Part shown: piece after piece, positions 61,837-64,000 of the stretch
Numbering within the stretch: position 1 is the first letter of the stretch
Layout: the number at the start of each line of letters is the position of its first letter
Assembly (NCBI GenBank): GCA_024760905.1
Contig: CM045746.1
Span: 11,859,466 to 11,923,465, forward strand
Direction: 5' to 3'
DNA: 64,000 nt
Source: Plotosus lineatus
Lineage: Eukaryota; Chordata; Actinopteri; Siluriformes; Plotosidae
Made by a program: the position numbers and the translations under genes
Notes under the pieces: model-generated
What the model was told of the DNA's origin: nothing
Databases searched by the model: none
Seen by the model: the letters and a program-made list of their open reading frames with translations, nothing else

Positions 61837-63843
61837 AGTCATCCCTTGAATATCGCAGCTAATGTAGACTAGACCTGGCCGCGATATTCGAAAAAAACGC
61901 AAAGTAGGTACGCCCCTCTCATTTCTACCATGTTGCGTCTATACAATACAAGAAGTGTATATTAAACGTTACACAGTTATATGCATATGCAGGCCTCGAT
62001 TTTTTCAAAAGTTTGCACAACCTATTTTTTGTTCACGGGTAAATCGTTCCGGTAATCTATAGTTCGTTGCCTGAAATTTCAAGTTCTAAAAGAATCAAAC
62101 ATTTGGATTTTTCACAGAGAAAGACCACTATTACATGTAACTGGAAATGAGGAACAAAATAGTGATAAGTTAGCAACAATGAAAAATCTTTAATGAAGTC
62201 AAAAATGACAAATTCAATGTCATACATAAAATAAAACAATTTTACTGAATTTGATTTATTTAAAGAACTTTAAATTTAATAATATTGAAATCAAAAAACG
62301 CAAATATTAATACAATCCAAGTCAGTCTATTCCTGATAGCATTCTGCATATCGACTACTCACTAGATATAAAATATAATACTGCTAATACAAAATATAAT
62401 ATCGCAATGTCTAATTGAACTTGCTATTGCAAACAATGCAGATCAAATAGCTCTGAGAAAAAACTCAAGTACAATAAAAATAGAAATAGAACCTTAATCT
62501 AATACAATAAAAACACAAACATTTTAACAACTATAGCACCAAACTGTGATCACTGTGTAACCAATTTAAAATTGAGGTATTTTTGGACACTGGCATAATG
62601 GAGTATTATAAAAATACTACTATGAAGAGATTAAAAGTAACTAAACTATAATGACTATCTGTTCTGCTTGTATGGACATTCAAGAGTCCTCCATGGTGAC
62701 ATCATCATCATCAGTTGAATCGGACTCCATGTCCTGCTCGGACTCAGAATCTGAACTGATAAGACTATTTCGAAATCATCTTTAAAAGAATATTTTTAAA
62801 ATGTTTTTTCATGAACCACTCCTGCGGATTCAGCCGTTAACGCTAACGTTACTAGGCAAACTTACTAGGTTAGTAAAGTCGGAGACAATTTACGGCAATT
62901 CAGCCATTTGCGGCATTACCAGTTTACGACATGCTAGGACTGTAAACCCTCTGTTTGCTATTAATACGGCTTCTATAACTGCCCTAACACGTGAAGACTC
63001 ACAACATCAGTTTCAAGACCACTCGCTTTTATTAATACTTCCGGTTCCGTACATAAATGAACTCCGACTTCTGCCGAAACTAAACGTTCCGTTCATGACG
63101 ACACGACAAGGACCGTATGCTTTATATATGCAAACTATTGAAGTTTTATTATAGTTTTTATCTTTCTTGGAGAAGTCTACAATTTGTGCCGACTGCGAAC
63201 GTCCACACGTTTTTTTTTTTCTATTTTACTAGAAAATGGGTGTTCCGAGTTGTCGAAGTTTGTTTGTTGTGAACTCTGATATTAACTTCCTACGTGACCG
63301 TATTGTCCTTCGGGTGTTTTAATAAAGTGCCGACCAAACGATCGGTCGCCTGAATTTTCGAGGCTTGCATATGTAAATACTGTAATATATTAATATTTAA
63401 ATAGAATTTATGTATAAATACTTTAAGTACTGTACTCACCTCTGACAATAGCTCTTCTCCGACGTGCAGGACGTTCACAAACACTAAGATCACAAAAAAT
63501 TCCGCGGGAATGTGCGAGGCAACAGCGTCACTCCTCTAAGCCAATCAGCTTGCGAGATTGAGTTGAGTGGGCGGGAGGCAACAGCGTCACGCATCTAAGC
63601 CAATCAGCTTCCAAGATCGAGTTGGTGAGCGGTCCCTGCCTGAGCTGGGGAGGAGGGGCACTTCAGTCTGTTGTTTGGAAACAACAGACGCAGCCTGCCT
63701 TGACTCCCTGCCTTCTGCTTGCTTACATGCGAGTTTCAGCGTGAATTTAGATTTTTTTTTGAATATTTATTTTATTTTTTATTAAAATACCGGGATGTAC
63801 CAAGACCACGATGCTCAAATCACGAAGTGACATGGGATGACTG
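61837..63843. mobile_element. family J element, inverted, split by a hAT-like element
   Basis: It starts CAGTCATCCCTTGAATATCG after TA and ends with GAAGTGACATGGGATGACTG before TA. The parts 61837-61989 and 63366-63843 match the copies at 27778 and 52641 in reverse. Confidence 0.8.
61990..63365. mobile_element. hAT-like element with 8-bp TSD
   Basis: TGCATATG is duplicated at 61982-61989 and 63366-63373. The termini are CAGGCCTCGA and TCGAGGCT. The unbroken family J copy at 27778 has TGCATATG once at this place. A minus-strand acidic frame (about 62690-62770) may be a relic of its coding part. Confidence 0.75.
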
Positions 63844-64000
63844 TACATCTATTTTCAATGCCACATCACTGTGGCGCAGCAAAGAGCCAATCCTTTCTGT
63901 ACGCCAGTATGTGGGCGGGTCCGATACCTTCAAACTCTAATTTTATAGTATTATAACAGCCACAGACTGCGCGTGTTGTTTTTAAGTAAAGAAATACATT

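Noticed and set aside
62801..63154. 117-codon plus frame as a gene
   Set aside because: It is inside the hAT-like element, has no recognised domain and has unremarkable composition.

Overview
This is vertebrate nuclear DNA, most likely from a teleost fish. The evidence is an intron-rich protein-coding gene with canonical splice sites, long CA/GT and TA microsatellites, and dense Tc1/mariner, hAT, RTE-LINE and tRNA-SINE repeats of the kind found in fish genomes. There are no bacterial operons, CRISPR arrays, phage genes or rRNA genes. I see no free-standing cellular tRNA gene; every tRNA-like segment is a SINE head.

One cellular gene spans 8456-47047 on the minus strand: a rapgef2-type Rap guanine-nucleotide exchange factor (PDZ-GEF1 / RA-GEF-1 / CNrasGEF). 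I resolved 27 coding exons from splice sites, codon phase and remembered similarity to vertebrate RAPGEF2. Joined, they give 4254 nt in one frame (1417 codons plus stop). In order they encode the two cyclic-nucleotide-binding-like regions, the RasGEF N-terminal module, a PDZ domain, a Ras-association domain, the CDC25 catalytic domain and a proline/serine-rich tail with a PPxY motif and a C-terminal S-A-V PDZ ligand. The start codon exon (about the first 23 residues) was not found and probably lies beyond position 64000. Two exons are microexons (18 and 24 nt) and the last one carries only 26 coding nt.

Nearly everything else is mobile DNA in introns and flanks. (1) An almost complete RTE-type LINE (12257-15419, minus) has its endonuclease and reverse transcriptase frames separated by one frameshift at a run of seven A. 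There is also a 5'-truncated copy (37338-38116, plus) and a 3'-end scrap (24231-24318). (2) A tRNA-derived SINE family is present in nine copies, most with clear target-site duplications. Its body matches both the 5' leader and the 3' end of the RTE LINE, the architecture known from ruminant Bov-tA. (3) At least ten TIR elements begin CAGT- or CAGA/CAGG- and are flanked by TA, in the style of pogo/Tigger. Several keep fragments of a Tigger transposase. (4) hAT-like elements, decayed Tc1 transposons and L2/CR1-type LINE pieces complete the set. Many are nested, the deepest around 49211-52405.

Region by region: 1-8455 is flank and probable 3' UTR with SINEs, a Tigger derivative, a hAT MITE and L2-type pieces. 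8456-18581 holds the tail, CDC25 and RA exons plus the LINE. 18582-30835 is a 12 kb intron full of transposons. 30836-47047 holds the PDZ, GEF-N and CNB exons. 47048-64000 is the upstream intron, with nested TIR elements and two long stretches where I recognise nothing. I found no new multi-gene system. The most interesting items are the SINE/LINE architecture, the altered PDZ ligand loop and the large fold-back structures.
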